The notes: generated by a model not told the origin, from the sequence alone. A DNA stretch of 64,000 nucleotides from Luxibacter massiliensis (GCF_900604355.1 NZ_UWOE01000001.1:3596001-3660000), one strand, 5' to 3'. Positions 52,401 through 61,002 are shown, counted from the stretch's first letter. Translations and numbers: made by a program.

Positions 52401-52713
52401 GCAGGACTTAAACGACTTTTTTGCCCTGGACGACGGCAAGTACGGAAAGGGAATCATAAACAACTGCAAGACTAAACTTGTCCTGAACCTGGAAGACGAA
52501 GAGGCGCAGCGGGTGAAACAGATCCTGCATCTCTCGGAAACGGAGGTGATGAACATTACACACTTCCAGCGGGGCAATGGTCTGATATCCACGAATAACA
52601 ATAACATTACTGTGGAATTTAAGGCATCCGCCCTGGAAAAGGAGCTGATCACTACGGACCGGCAGGAACTTCTGGAGATCCTGGAACGGCACAGACAAAA
52701 AGCAGCCGGGTAA
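49420..52713 (+). CDS. PrgI-VirB4 fusion, secretion ATPase
   Basis: 1097 residues. The first 100 form a PrgI-type membrane unit (FIPPNFIEKGKILNGTFDIRN, then two helices at about 33-50 and 52-72). A strongly basic linker (about 105-290, many Lys/Arg/Ala, coiled-coil) leads to a full VirB4 ATPase: Walker A CSGAGKTF (about 731), Walker B AIFVDEVWQLIG (about 955), and the RGYGGSAVFATQDLNDFF motif. It powers pilus/channel assembly and substrate transfer. In most ICEs PrgI and VirB4 are separate genes. Overlaps the gene upstream by 4 bp. Confidence 0.92.
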   Translation: MSNPDEQRTSFIPPNFIEKGKILNGTFDIRNAIEAIIFALLIGVPVVHLPFSLTTRIIILCMTALPAAMVSLIGIGGESITAFLMNALRFLKNRRVVYRSDAMPEPKKKRQKQPGTKEAKKPAKRERRKKTKKGSLEDSPPFEGAGQQDDAPPTKEAPQQDLSGSPSPTPSGKTKRKKKREPKVREHKSFDTSTRRGIRRQAREDIRQLAYEQKCAKTAKRREERAEKEKLRAEKKQAAQDARLAARQTKAARKAKETQDDKAVQKSASKSRQTASQSSGRKKKRQLQTIEDYLPIEKIAHGVIYTTDGRYVKILEVEPINFLLRSAREQMGIIYSFISYLKISPVKLQIKMISKRADINQHLEKSRKELENETDPRCRELQEDYLKFVRNLSSKEAVSRRFFLVMEYEPFNANRKVTEREILESLETTAQTAKTFLYQCGNEVTEHENPDEFTTDVLYTLLNRSLCATHPLQERIASVLARYAKENRSDEDIRISEFLSPEALDFRHSSYVLINGVYHSYLYVPSAGYKSRVVPGWLSLLVNAGEGIDVDFYLHRQPKDKIQQRLGQQIRINRSKIKDASDTNTDYDDLDSAIRSGYFLKQGLANNEDFYYMSLLITVTASTLEELQWRVQEMKKLLISQDMDLRTCYFLQEQGFLSTLPLASLDKKLYQLSRRNVLTSGAASCYPFVSYSICDDNGILFGVNKHNNSLVIADIFDSRQYKNANVAILGCSGAGKTFTMQLFSTRMRRKNIKVFIIAPLKGHEFYRACKNIGGEFIQISPASRNCINIMEIRKTDNSVNELLDGPSMDNSALAGKIQKLHIFFSLLIPDMTHEERQLLDEALIKTYAKKGITHKNESLIDPAHPDRYKPMPILEDVYDILMESDDTKRMAHILNRLVHGSASSFNQQTNVDLTNKYTVLDISELTGDLLTVGMFVALDYVWDIAKENRTEEKAIFVDEVWQLIGASSNRLAAEFVLEIAKIIRGYGGSAVFATQDLNDFFALDDGKYGKGIINNCKTKLVLNLEDEEAQRVKQILHLSETEVMNITHFQRGNGLISTNNNNITVEFKASALEKELITTDRQELLEILERHRQKAAG

Positions 52714-52803
52714 CGATGCCAAAGCAACCCATGGGGAGTGTCTGATGCAGGGCAGGCACTTCCTTTTTTCATTCCCCTGTACCTTTTGAAAAGGAGGAGA
52801 CTT

Positions 52804-55800
52804 ATGAAACGAATCAAAACCCACATCCTCCGCCGCTGTTTCGCTTTCCTGATGGCAGCCATCGTCCTTGCGGGGACAGCCATCACAAGCCCCATGACAG
52901 CCCATGCGGCGGATGGAACCCTTAATTTCCAGACCGGTGAATTAATCTCTTATGGCGATTACTACACCACAAAGATGTCTGTGGATAACAACGGCACGGC
53001 CTACTGTGTCCAGCCCATGAAGAAAACGCCGGCGGCGGGCAGCTATCAGTACGACCTGCTGGGAAAAGACTCTGCGCTTCGCAAGGCGCTCTACTACCTG
53101 CCCGGCGGTTACGGCTATGAAGAGCAGAACATCGCCGGCACCTATTTAAGCGGCTGGTCTGAAAATGACCGCTACGTAATCGGTCATCTGGTGGCTTCCT
53201 ATGTGTACAGCAATTATGACGCCGGAAGCGGAGCCTTTTATGGTGCGCCCCAAAGCTACATTGATAAGGCGGTGGAGATCGCCAATGCGATCCAGGGCCT
53301 GCCTGCGCCGCCGGACTCCTTCCGTGCCTTTATCATCCCATCTGACAGCAATCAGACCGTAGCGGGATGCTGGTACGAAAAGCCCTACGGCTGGATCGAG
53401 ATCCAGAAATCCACGGCAAACAGCTCCGTTTCTGACGGGAACGGCAATTACAGCTTAAAAGGCGCCCAGTACGGCATTTATCAGGGAAATAACCTGGTAG
53501 AGACACTGACCACCGATGAAAAGGGCTATGCCAAATCCGGAGATCTTGAGGTCGGCAGCTACACGATCAAAGAGCTTTCTCCGTCTCCGGGATACGCACT
53601 GGATACCAATGCCTATGATGTGACCGTTTCTTCGGGTGAGACAGCAAAAACAGAGGTCAAGGAAATCCCCCAGAACAACCCGCTCTCCCTGGTGCTTCAG
53701 AAGCTGGATGCAGACTTAAAGGATGCCATTCCCCAGGGCGCTGCCAGCCTGAAGGATGCGGAGTTTACCGTGAAGTTCTACACCACCATCTCCGATACGG
53801 ATCCGGCTGCAGACGGCAGTGAGCCTGCCCGCACCTGGGTATTCCGCACAGGAGAAGACGGGAAGATTTCCTTTACGGAGGAATACAAGGTCAGCGGGGA
53901 TGCGTTCTACTACGCAAGCGACGGGAAAACGCTGTGCGTGCCTCTTGGTACTGTGACCATTCAGGAAACCAAAGCGCCAGCGGGCTACCAGCTCAATGAT
54001 ACCGTATTCGTTCTACCCATTTCCAGCAGCGGAACTGAAGAAACTGTTTCTGCTTACCAGGCGCCGGATGTACCGGATGCTGTCATCCGGGGCGGTGTCA
54101 AAGTACAGAAACGGGATCTGGAAACCGGCGGCACCACGCCCCAGGGCGGCGCTACACTGGAAGGCGCAGAGTTTGCCATCACCTCATTAAATAAGAACCC
54201 GGTAGTCGTCGATGGGAAGACCTATCAGAAGGGTGAAGTCGTCCTGACCATCAAGACCGATGCCTCCGGACTGGCATCCACTGCTGCGGACGCTCTGCCT
54301 TACGGCAGTTACCGTGTAGATGAAGTGACGCCTCCCACCGGTTATTTAGGGGAAGGCACCCTCTCCGCTGAGTTTACCATCTCTAAGAACGGGGAAATGG
54401 TGGACCTGACTGGAGAAGACAGTTCCATCTCAAACCAGATCATCCGGGGCGGCGTCAAAGTGCAGAAACGGGACATCGAAACCGGGGAAGCTGCCGCTCA
54501 GGGCGGTGCTACCTTGGAAGGCGCAGAATTTACCATCACCAGCTTAAATGCCAATCCGGTGATCGTGGACGGGGAAACCTACGAAAACGGGGAAATCGTC
54601 CTGACGCTTGTGACGGATGAGAAGGGGCTGGCTTCCACTGCGAAAGATGCCCTGCCTTACGGCCATTACCGGGTGGATGAGACAAAAGCACCCAAAGGGT
54701 ATCTGAATGAAGGCCGCATCTCCCTGGAATTTGACATCACAGAAAACGGCAAGATCGTGGAACTGACCGAAACCGGCTCATCCATTGAAAACCAAGTCAT
54801 CCGTGGGGATCTGGAGCTTGTTAAAGTCAGTGACGGGGATCTGTCCCGTCTCGCAGGCGTACCGTTTACCATTACGTCCAAAACAACCGGCGAGAGCCAT
54901 ACCATCGTAACAGATAAAAACGGTTATGCCAGCACATCCGCAGAGTGGAACAAACATACCTCCAATACCAACCGGGGTGAGACTGCGGAAGACGGCATCT
55001 GGTTTGGCACCTCCGAGCCGGATGATTCCAAGGGCGCCCTGATCTATGATACTTACACCATCGAAGAGCAGCGCTGTGAAGCCAATGAAGGCCGAAATCT
55101 TCTTACCTTTGATGTGGAAGTATACCGGGACTCTGTTACCATCGACCTGGGAACGCTGACCAATGACAAGGTGGAGATTGCCACCACTGCACTGGATAAA
55201 GAAAGCGGCTCCCATATGGCAAAACCGGATGATAAGGTAACGATTGTGGACACGGTTGAGTATGAAGGGCTGAAAAAAGGCGTGGAGTACCGGGTGGTCG
55301 GCACGCTCATGAACAAAGAAACCGGGGAACCCTTTGAGATCGACGGGAAACCGGTAACGGCAGAGACGACCTTTACGGCTAAAAAATCTACCGGCAGCGT
55401 GGAAGTGGAATTTACCTTTGACACTACGGGCCTTGGCGGAACCACCGTGGTCTGCTTCGAGGAACTGTGGCAGGATGACCTGAAAATGGCTGTTCACGCC
55501 GATATCGAGGATCAGGACCAGTCCATCTTCTTCCCGGAGATCGGTACTCAGGTGAAAGATTCCGAAACCGGCCTTCAGATGGCTCACGCAGATGAAGAGG
55601 TAACACTCATTGATACGGTGTCCTATTCCAATGTCCAGCCGGGAGAGGAACTGACACTTAAAGGCATCTTAATGGATAAAGAAACCGGGGAAGCATTGGA
55701 GATTGACGGGGAAACCGTGACTTCTGAGCTGACCTTTACACCGGAAAGCACGGAAGGGACCATGGATGTGGAGTTCACTTTCAACGCCACGGAAGCGGCA

Positions 55801-56820
55801 GGTAAGACACTGGTTGTCTTTGAATCCCTGTATTATGGGGAGGAAGAAATCGCTTCCCACCAGGATCTTAGTTCACCGGAGCAGACACTGGTTCTGCCTT
55901 CTGTCAGCACCACTGCAGCAAATCCGGAGCTTGGAAACCAGACCGGACTTGCAAAGGCGGAAGCATCCATTACGGATACAGCCGAATATACGAACCTTTT
56001 TGCCGGGGAAACCTTCACGATCCGCGGCACGCTGATGGATCAGGAAACCGGCGAAGAGCTGCTGATCGATGAGAAGCCCGTGACGGCTGAAGCAGAATTT
56101 ACCCCGGAGGAGACTTCCGGAACCACCGAGCTGACCTTTACCTTTAATGCAGAGGCACTGGCCGGAAAAACCCTGGTGGTCTTCGAGGAGATCCTTTATA
56201 AAGATCAGGTGGTTGCGTCCCACAGGGATATTTCTTCCGATCCGCAAAGTATCTACTTCCCGCAGATCGGCACCTCTGCCACGGACGGGGAGGACGGGGA
56301 TCAGGAGATCCTGGCCGACAGCGAGGTAACCATCAAGGATACGGTTTCCTATGAAAACCTGATTCCCGGGGCATCCTATCTCTTAAAGGGCGTGCTGATG
56401 GATCAGGAAACCGGGGAAGAACTGCTTCTTGACGGCAATCCGGTCACGGCTGAAACCGCATTTACACCGGAAGAGCGCAGCGGCTCCGTAGAGGTTGTAT
56501 TTACCTTAGACGGCAGCTCCCTTGCAGGAAAATCCCTGGTTGTCTTTGAAACCCTCTACTATGTAGATGCAGACGGGACACAGCGGGAGATCTGCTCTCA
56601 CAAGGATATTGATGATGAGGGACAGACCGTGCATCTTTCCGAAAATCCTCCGGAAGTACCGGAAGAACCGACGGAAACACCTTCCGTTTCTAATCCGGTC
56701 AAGACTGGGGATGATGCACCGATCCTTCTTTACCTTGGCATCGGGGCAGGCGCTCTTGTCCTTGCCGGGACACTGACCTTCCTGTATCTGCGCAGACGGA
56801 AACAGAAGGATAACCAGTAA
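52804..56820 (+). CDS. Sortase-type surface protein with SpaA/Cna-B and VaFE repeats
   Basis: 1338 residues; ATG 52804 with AAGGAGGAG upstream (an earlier in-frame start at 52738 lacks a site). Signal peptide ends MTAHAAD. The N-terminal domain has YCVQP, resembling the Cys of thioester adhesin domains, but I do not see the partner Gln. Prealbumin/Cna-B modules follow, two of them near-identical (start KVQKRDLETGG at about 434 and KVQKRDIETGE at about 554), then four VaFE-type repeats (about 796, 914, 1032, 1154) each ending VVFE/VCFE. The C-terminus has NPVKTGD, a helix and RRRKQK, a sortase sorting signal of the NPxTG-like kind. Probably a mating-contact adhesin. Confidence 0.9.
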   Translation: MKRIKTHILRRCFAFLMAAIVLAGTAITSPMTAHAADGTLNFQTGELISYGDYYTTKMSVDNNGTAYCVQPMKKTPAAGSYQYDLLGKDSALRKALYYLPGGYGYEEQNIAGTYLSGWSENDRYVIGHLVASYVYSNYDAGSGAFYGAPQSYIDKAVEIANAIQGLPAPPDSFRAFIIPSDSNQTVAGCWYEKPYGWIEIQKSTANSSVSDGNGNYSLKGAQYGIYQGNNLVETLTTDEKGYAKSGDLEVGSYTIKELSPSPGYALDTNAYDVTVSSGETAKTEVKEIPQNNPLSLVLQKLDADLKDAIPQGAASLKDAEFTVKFYTTISDTDPAADGSEPARTWVFRTGEDGKISFTEEYKVSGDAFYYASDGKTLCVPLGTVTIQETKAPAGYQLNDTVFVLPISSSGTEETVSAYQAPDVPDAVIRGGVKVQKRDLETGGTTPQGGATLEGAEFAITSLNKNPVVVDGKTYQKGEVVLTIKTDASGLASTAADALPYGSYRVDEVTPPTGYLGEGTLSAEFTISKNGEMVDLTGEDSSISNQIIRGGVKVQKRDIETGEAAAQGGATLEGAEFTITSLNANPVIVDGETYENGEIVLTLVTDEKGLASTAKDALPYGHYRVDETKAPKGYLNEGRISLEFDITENGKIVELTETGSSIENQVIRGDLELVKVSDGDLSRLAGVPFTITSKTTGESHTIVTDKNGYASTSAEWNKHTSNTNRGETAEDGIWFGTSEPDDSKGALIYDTYTIEEQRCEANEGRNLLTFDVEVYRDSVTIDLGTLTNDKVEIATTALDKESGSHMAKPDDKVTIVDTVEYEGLKKGVEYRVVGTLMNKETGEPFEIDGKPVTAETTFTAKKSTGSVEVEFTFDTTGLGGTTVVCFEELWQDDLKMAVHADIEDQDQSIFFPEIGTQVKDSETGLQMAHADEEVTLIDTVSYSNVQPGEELTLKGILMDKETGEALEIDGETVTSELTFTPESTEGTMDVEFTFNATEAAGKTLVVFESLYYGEEEIASHQDLSSPEQTLVLPSVSTTAANPELGNQTGLAKAEASITDTAEYTNLFAGETFTIRGTLMDQETGEELLIDEKPVTAEAEFTPEETSGTTELTFTFNAEALAGKTLVVFEEILYKDQVVASHRDISSDPQSIYFPQIGTSATDGEDGDQEILADSEVTIKDTVSYENLIPGASYLLKGVLMDQETGEELLLDGNPVTAETAFTPEERSGSVEVVFTLDGSSLAGKSLVVFETLYYVDADGTQREICSHKDIDDEGQTVHLSENPPEVPEEPTETPSVSNPVKTGDDAPILLYLGIGAGALVLAGTLTFLYLRRRKQKDNQ

Positions 56821-56836
56821 CCCACACATTGACTCT

Positions 56837-56870
56837 AACAGGCGGTTCCTATTACTGAACCGCCTGTTTC
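56837..56870 (+). terminator. Strong hairpin at the end of the second transfer operon
   Basis: AACAGGCGGTTC and GAACCGCCTGTT form a perfect 12-bp stem around CTATTACT; only TTTCTAT follows, so read-through into the next genes is likely. Confidence 0.7.
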
Positions 56871-56887
56871 TATGGAAGGTGACAGAT

Positions 56888-57250
56888 ATGGAACGAACCC
56901 ACTGTACGGCGGACGCCAAGCATATCCGCCATTTCCTGGACTGTTGCGAAGGGAACTGGCACCAGTGCGTATATGTGCGCTGCGTTTCCTGCAAAACTCC
57001 GGGATACTGCAGGCAGCCGGACTTTTTGTATCATCCGGATCCGGAGGGGAAACCCTGTGTCCTCCCCATGAGGGATGCCAGGCTTCTTTTCGCCCGGCTT
57101 CCGGAGCCCACCGAGTGCGCCGGCGCATTGACCATGGAGCAGTTTACCTCCCTGTACCGGCCCTATCTGGAAAAAGAAGGGCTGCTTGAAGCCCCCTGTC
57201 TTCCGGAGGCACTGCTGCGTCTCCAGGAGGCAGCCTGCTATGACTGGTAA
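56888..57250 (+). CDS. Cys-rich ICE protein, unknown function
   Basis: 120 residues, ATG 56888 with GGAAGG 8 nt upstream. Cysteines cluster in HFLDCCEGNWHQCVYVRCVSC and KTPGYCRQP, suggesting a metal-binding site. The rest is helical (MRDARLLFARLPE, TMEQFTSLYRPYLEKEGLL). Follows the surface protein within 70 bp. No family recognised. Confidence 0.55.
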   Translation: MERTHCTADAKHIRHFLDCCEGNWHQCVYVRCVSCKTPGYCRQPDFLYHPDPEGKPCVLPMRDARLLFARLPEPTECAGALTMEQFTSLYRPYLEKEGLLEAPCLPEALLRLQEAACYDW

Positions 57251-57312
57251 AGTTGCGTTTTGCGGGGCTTCTACGTATGGGATAAGTAAGAAAACGAAAG
57301 GAGGAGCATCAC

Positions 57313-57591
57313 ATGAGTTATCTGATTCTGATTATCTGCTGGATCGACAGGGCATTTACCACCCTGATCTTTCTCCCCATGCTGTATATCCTGTACCGGA
57401 AGTTCAGCCCCACAAAGCCCTGGACGCCCCGCACCATGCGGCTGTACCTGGTCTGCAAGGTTCTGGTGATCCTGTTTCTGGTGCGTATCTTCTGCGCCGG
57501 ATTCATCTTCACACCGGTCAACTATGAGCGCTTCACGGACAGCGGCCTGTTTCCGCTGATCAAGGCCATTTTTTACTCTGACTGGCCGTAA
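57313..57591 (+). CDS. Small ICE membrane protein
   Basis: 92 residues with two helices (YLILIICWIDRAFTTLIFLP and LVCKVLVILFLVRIFCAGFI) and a polar end. AAAGGAGG site upstream; TACGTA site 36 bp before the start. Function unknown. Confidence 0.6.
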   Translation: MSYLILIICWIDRAFTTLIFLPMLYILYRKFSPTKPWTPRTMRLYLVCKVLVILFLVRIFCAGFIFTPVNYERFTDSGLFPLIKAIFYSDWP

Positions 57592-57689
57592 AAATGGTGA
57601 AACGTGCCATTTGGTCCGGATCTGGGACCAGTTTCCGCGCTCATCCTATGGGCATCTGTCACCTTTATCCTTACACTATAAGTAAGCAA

Positions 57690-57733
57690 TACGTAGAGAA
57701 TGATAAACGTATGCCGTACTTATGCCATACGTA
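57690..57733. promoter_or_regulatory. TACGTA sites and inverted repeat before the zinc-finger gene
   Basis: TACGTA at 57690 and 57728, and ACGTATG (57707) inverted as CATACGT (57726). The same core is found upstream of 26645 and 57313, so one ICE regulator may act at all three. The rest of the 57,592-57,754 gap shows nothing else. Confidence 0.5.
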
Positions 57734-57754
57734 TGAAATTGAGGTGAACAGACT

Positions 57755-58168
57755 ATGAAACAGAAGAAATCCATCCGCTGCCCATACTGCGGCGGCACTG
57801 CTGTCCTTCGGGACGCTTCCTTCGTCTATGGGGAGAAGTCCTATGGCGGCAAGGTTTATGTATGCAGCAACTACCCCAGGTGCGACGCCTATGTAGGAGT
57901 CCATCCCGGAACCCGGATCCCCAAAGGCACGCTGGCAGACCAGGAGCTTCGGAAGAAACGGATGCTGGCACATCAGATCTTTGACCAGATCTGGCTGAGG
58001 GGAATCTTAAGCCGTCCCGACGCCTATCACTGGCTGGCAGACAAGTTCTGTCTCTCCGATGAGCAGGCACACATCGGGATGTTCGGGAACTATATGTGTG
58101 ACCAGGTGATCCGGGAGTCCAAAAAACTTCTGGCACACCAGCGGCCCCGCCTCAAGGCGGCAGGCTGA
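57755..58168 (+). CDS. Zinc-finger protein (DUF3268 type)
   Basis: 137 residues. The N-terminal domain has CPYCGG ... VYVCSNYPRCDAYVGVH, a rubredoxin-like four-Cys site as in DUF3268, and the rest is a helical segment (LRKKRMLAHQIFDQIWLRGILSRPDAYHWLADKFCLS). Common in clostridial ICEs next to a sigma-like factor, as here (16 bp ahead). Role unknown; perhaps regulatory. Confidence 0.7.
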   Translation: MKQKKSIRCPYCGGTAVLRDASFVYGEKSYGGKVYVCSNYPRCDAYVGVHPGTRIPKGTLADQELRKKRMLAHQIFDQIWLRGILSRPDAYHWLADKFCLSDEQAHIGMFGNYMCDQVIRESKKLLAHQRPRLKAAG

Positions 58169-58183
58169 AAGGAGGGAAATGCG

Positions 58184-58759
58184 ATGTTAAAGCCCATGAC
58201 ACCCGCCCAGAAGCAGCTGGCGGAAGATCATATGGATCTGGTCCCAAAGATCATCCGCTCACTGACAAACGGAAGCCCTTTAACCAGCGAGCAGCGGCAG
58301 GAACTTTGCCAGATCGGATACCTGGCCCTGTGCCGGGCAGCCGTCTCCTGCGGGGAAGGGTTCCCCTTCACTCCATACGCTGCAGCTGCTATCCGCAATG
58401 CCATTTATGACTCCTGGCGTCACGAAATCCGGGGAAAAGATCTTTTCTGCCCGCTGCAGGAAGACCTGCTGGATGCTATGCCGGCCCTGCAGATTGGCCA
58501 GGAGCAGGAAGCAATGCCGGATGCAGCGCCCCTGGCACTGAAAGATACGGCGGCAGGTGCTTATCTGGAGACGCTCAAAGCCTCCCAGTGCAGCACCATC
58601 CAAAAAGGCATTGAGGCCCTCTGCTTCCAGCTTGAGGGTTACTCGGCTAAGGAGCTGTCCGCTCACTACCAGGTGCCTTCCAACCACATCCGGGCCTGGC
58701 AGAGCAAAGCCCGCAGATTTTTACAGCAGGATGCAGCGCTGTGCGCTCTGTTATCCTGA
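58184..58759 (+). CDS. Sigma-70-like factor encoded by the ICE
   Basis: 191 residues. Residues 1-85 look like sigma region 2 (LAEDHMDLVPKIIRSLTNGSPLTSEQRQELCQIGYLALCRAAVSC...FTPYAAAAIRNAIYDSWR) and 135-185 like region 4 with an HTH (GYSAKELSAHYQVPSNHIRAWQSKARRFL). It may direct RNA polymerase to ICE promoters. Shorter and less canonical than housekeeping sigmas. Follows the zinc-finger gene with GGAGGG as site. Confidence 0.75.
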   Translation: MLKPMTPAQKQLAEDHMDLVPKIIRSLTNGSPLTSEQRQELCQIGYLALCRAAVSCGEGFPFTPYAAAAIRNAIYDSWRHEIRGKDLFCPLQEDLLDAMPALQIGQEQEAMPDAAPLALKDTAAGAYLETLKASQCSTIQKGIEALCFQLEGYSAKELSAHYQVPSNHIRAWQSKARRFLQQDAALCALLS

Positions 58760-58779
58760 ACGATAAAGGAGGAACAATT

Positions 58780-59463
58780 ATGCTTACGCTCTATACCGCT
58801 GTCGGCAGTCTTCAGTTTGTAAATGTGAACGGGAAACCGGTCCCCCATGTGATCAATAATCAGAAGGAATACGGGATGTCCAAAGAAGAGCTTCTGGTGT
58901 GGAGCTGCCTGGCCTTCCAGATCCTGACCTATCCGGAACTGGAGCGTCTGTTTGAAAAAAACTGTGCAGACTCCGGCCAGTCCATCTCCCTGCCGCTGTC
59001 CCATTACCTGAACCGTCTGCTCCTGCGGGGGCTTCTGGTAAAAGGGATGGGAGTAAGCGCCGTGGATGCCCTGTACCGGCTTCTGGGAACGCTGACCATC
59101 ACGCCCGTCGAGGACCGTTTTCTTCCCCGGCTTGCCAGTGTGTTCCTGCTCTACACCAAAGGGCAGGTACAGCTGAAAGACATCCCACGGCTCCTGCGCA
59201 AGACAAAATGTACGCCCACGGAGCGGGAAGTCCTGGCTCTTGCCGGGAAAGCGCCCCTGTCCACGGCAGAGCTGCTGCTCAGTATGGAGCGAGGCATCCT
59301 GATCCGGAAGGAAGAGGATATCCTGGAGAAGCTCTACACCTCGCCGGAAGACACCTGCAGCATCCTTACGGATACCGTGCAGATCACCCACGCCCAGTAT
59401 CCCATCCTGCAGGCGGTCAGCAACCTGTACCTGAACCAGAAGATCCTGTTCCAGAAGATTTGA
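58780..59463 (+). CDS. ICE protein of unknown function
   Basis: 227 residues from ATG 58780 (GGAGG, 6 nt). It begins LTLYTAVGSLQFVNVNGKPVPHVINNQKEYGMSKEELLVWSCLAFQ and is largely helical after residue 30. No motif known to me. Lies in one row with the sigma-like gene (20 bp) and the next membrane protein gene (17 bp). Confidence 0.55.
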   Translation: MLTLYTAVGSLQFVNVNGKPVPHVINNQKEYGMSKEELLVWSCLAFQILTYPELERLFEKNCADSGQSISLPLSHYLNRLLLRGLLVKGMGVSAVDALYRLLGTLTITPVEDRFLPRLASVFLLYTKGQVQLKDIPRLLRKTKCTPTEREVLALAGKAPLSTAELLLSMERGILIRKEEDILEKLYTSPEDTCSILTDTVQITHAQYPILQAVSNLYLNQKILFQKI

Positions 59464-59480
59464 TCCGAAAGGAGAACCCT

Positions 59481-59918
59481 ATGCCGAAACCATTATTTAC
59501 CCGGCTGGCTGCCATCTGTGCAGTCGGCCTTTTCTGTGTCCTGTTTGGAGGCGTTTATGCCCTGTCCCAGAAGGATACCATCCTGCTGGTCATGAGCCTG
59601 CTTCTTGGAGTGTGCTGCATCATCCGCTTCCTTCTTTTATATCGTACCATCAAGACGGAAGACTACCTGATCCTGGAAGCCACCTGTGTTAAGCGGGAGA
59701 AATCGCCCCTCACCCGAAACCAGCAGGTGCTGTTCCGTACTACGGACGGAAAAGAATACCGCTTCAGCCTGGAAAAAAATACCCGGCTTCTGGCTGGCCA
59801 CAGTTATCGGCTCTATTTTAAGAAAGAACGCACGCTGGAAGAAAATTCAGGAAAAGCGTTTCGCGATCCGGCGCTGATTGGTTACGAAGAACTGATAGAA
59901 GTAGCTGCAGAAGAATAA
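59481..59918 (+). CDS. Two-helix membrane protein of the ICE
   Basis: 145 residues from ATG 59481 (AAAGGAG, 7 nt). Two helices at the start (LAAICAVGLFCVLFGGVYAL and ILLVMSLLLGVCCIIRFLLLY), then a small beta-rich domain (YLILEATCVKREKSPLTRNQQVLFRTTDGKEYRFSLEKNTRLLAGHSYRLYF). Last gene before the terminator at 59923. Function unknown. Confidence 0.6.
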   Translation: MPKPLFTRLAAICAVGLFCVLFGGVYALSQKDTILLVMSLLLGVCCIIRFLLLYRTIKTEDYLILEATCVKREKSPLTRNQQVLFRTTDGKEYRFSLEKNTRLLAGHSYRLYFKKERTLEENSGKAFRDPALIGYEELIEVAAEE

Positions 59919-59922
59919 AAAA

Positions 59923-59966
59923 TGTCCTGTACAACTGGGATCAATCAGGTGTACAGGACACTTTTT
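59923..59966 (+). terminator. Terminator of the third ICE gene set
   Basis: TGTCCTGTACA and TGTACAGGACA form a perfect 11-bp stem followed by CTTTTT. Confidence 0.88.
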
Positions 59967-59977
59967 AGCGTGATAAG

Positions 59978-60493
59978 CTATCTGTTTTTATAGGTGAAGA
60001 TAATCCCGATGATAGAGGCAATAAGGGCGAATGGCGCCAGTCTTACGAACAAAAATTCAACGCCATGCAGGATGGTCCCTGCAACTGCAAGCTCCGGATC
60101 ATTGTAATCCCAGTTCAAATATTCGCTCTGCATAGCTGCAAAAGCAACAAATACGACTATGATAACCGCACACAACGCAAAAAGCAGATAGCGGATTGTC
60201 TGAATCCTCATCTTACTTCTTTTAGCAAATTGGAGGTTAATTTTTTCCAGTTTCTCAGAAATACTTTTGAGATCCAACTCATTCACACATGGCTCCTGTA
60301 CGGTTTCTCCTAACAGTATACTTACTGAAGTATCCAGTTCGTCTGCTAACGAAATGAGCATATTTGAGTCAGGAACCGATAGACCTTTTTCCCATTTCGA
60401 TACCGTCTGCCTTACTACATTCAGTTTTACGGCAAGTTCTTCTTGCGATAATCCTTTTGCCTTTCGGAGATTTTTAATATTTTCATTCAGCAT
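59978..60493 (-). CDS. XRE-family regulator with C-terminal membrane helices
   Basis: 171 residues from ATG 60493 (GGAGG, 8 nt; a longer in-frame start adds unrelated residues). HTH at 3-58 (NIKNLRKAKGLSQEELAVKLNVVRQTVSKWEKGLSVPD), a linker helix, and two membrane helices (about 97-120 and 143-166). Membrane-tied XRE proteins of this shape are frequent in Firmicutes; they may respond to envelope events. Convergent to the ICE genes. Confidence 0.8.
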   Translation of the reverse strand: MLNENIKNLRKAKGLSQEELAVKLNVVRQTVSKWEKGLSVPDSNMLISLADELDTSVSILLGETVQEPCVNELDLKSISEKLEKINLQFAKRSKMRIQTIRYLLFALCAVIIVVFVAFAAMQSEYLNWDYNDPELAVAGTILHGVEFLFVRLAPFALIASIIGIIFTYKNR

Positions 60494-60677
60494 AACCTGT
60501 GCCTCCTTTGTTTTGATACAACTATTAAATATCAAAAGCACCGTTGCCACAAGCAACACAAATTAACATTTCCATTATTACTACAAATGTTAATCTATTG
60601 ATACCTCAAATATACCAAATAAGTATTCTTCCTGCTACACTTTAAGATAAAGGAATCGCAGTCAACGAATAAGTTTC

Positions 60678-60706
60678 TTGCTTTTGTGATAAAATTATGA
60701 TAAAAT
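60678..60706 (+). promoter_or_regulatory. Promoter of the toxin-antitoxin pair
   Basis: TTGCTT, 17-bp spacer, TAAAAT, 23 bp before the ATG. The -10 area contains the repeat ATGATAAAAT/GTGATAAAAT, a possible site for autorepression by the antitoxin. Confidence 0.65.
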
Positions 60707-60729
60707 AACGCCATAAAGGAGGCGATACT

Positions 60730-61002
60730 ATGCTCAATATTCGTCCTGTTTCAGATCTGCGCAATCGCTTTTCTGAAGTTGAAGAGGATGTCCTGTCCAA
60801 AGGTGAACCGGTTTTTCTTACCAAAAACGGTTACGGTTCTATGGTTCTGCTCAGTCTGGAGCAATACGAAGAACTGACGAATGATGTGGAGCTGGCGTTG
60901 GATGAAGCGGACCGCGCCGCTGACCTCTCTGACACACGCTATTCTGCCGACGAGGTTTTTGGTCGGGTGAGGAGGCGCATCCGTGAACGAAAAGCATTAT
61001 GA
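60730..61002 (+). CDS. Phd/YefM-family antitoxin
   Basis: 90 residues. N-terminal Phd fold (NIRPVSDLRNRFSEVEEDVLSKGEPVFLTKNGYGSMVLLSLEQYEEL) for DNA binding, and an acidic then basic C-terminus that would wrap the toxin. GGAGG 7 nt upstream. Overlaps the toxin gene by 20 bp. Confidence 0.88.
   Translation: MLNIRPVSDLRNRFSEVEEDVLSKGEPVFLTKNGYGSMVLLSLEQYEELTNDVELALDEADRAADLSDTRYSADEVFGRVRRRIRERKAL

Noticed and set aside
54778..55587. 269-codon minus-strand frame opposite the surface protein
   Set aside because: Repeats in the real gene produce this mirror frame; no independent gene signals.
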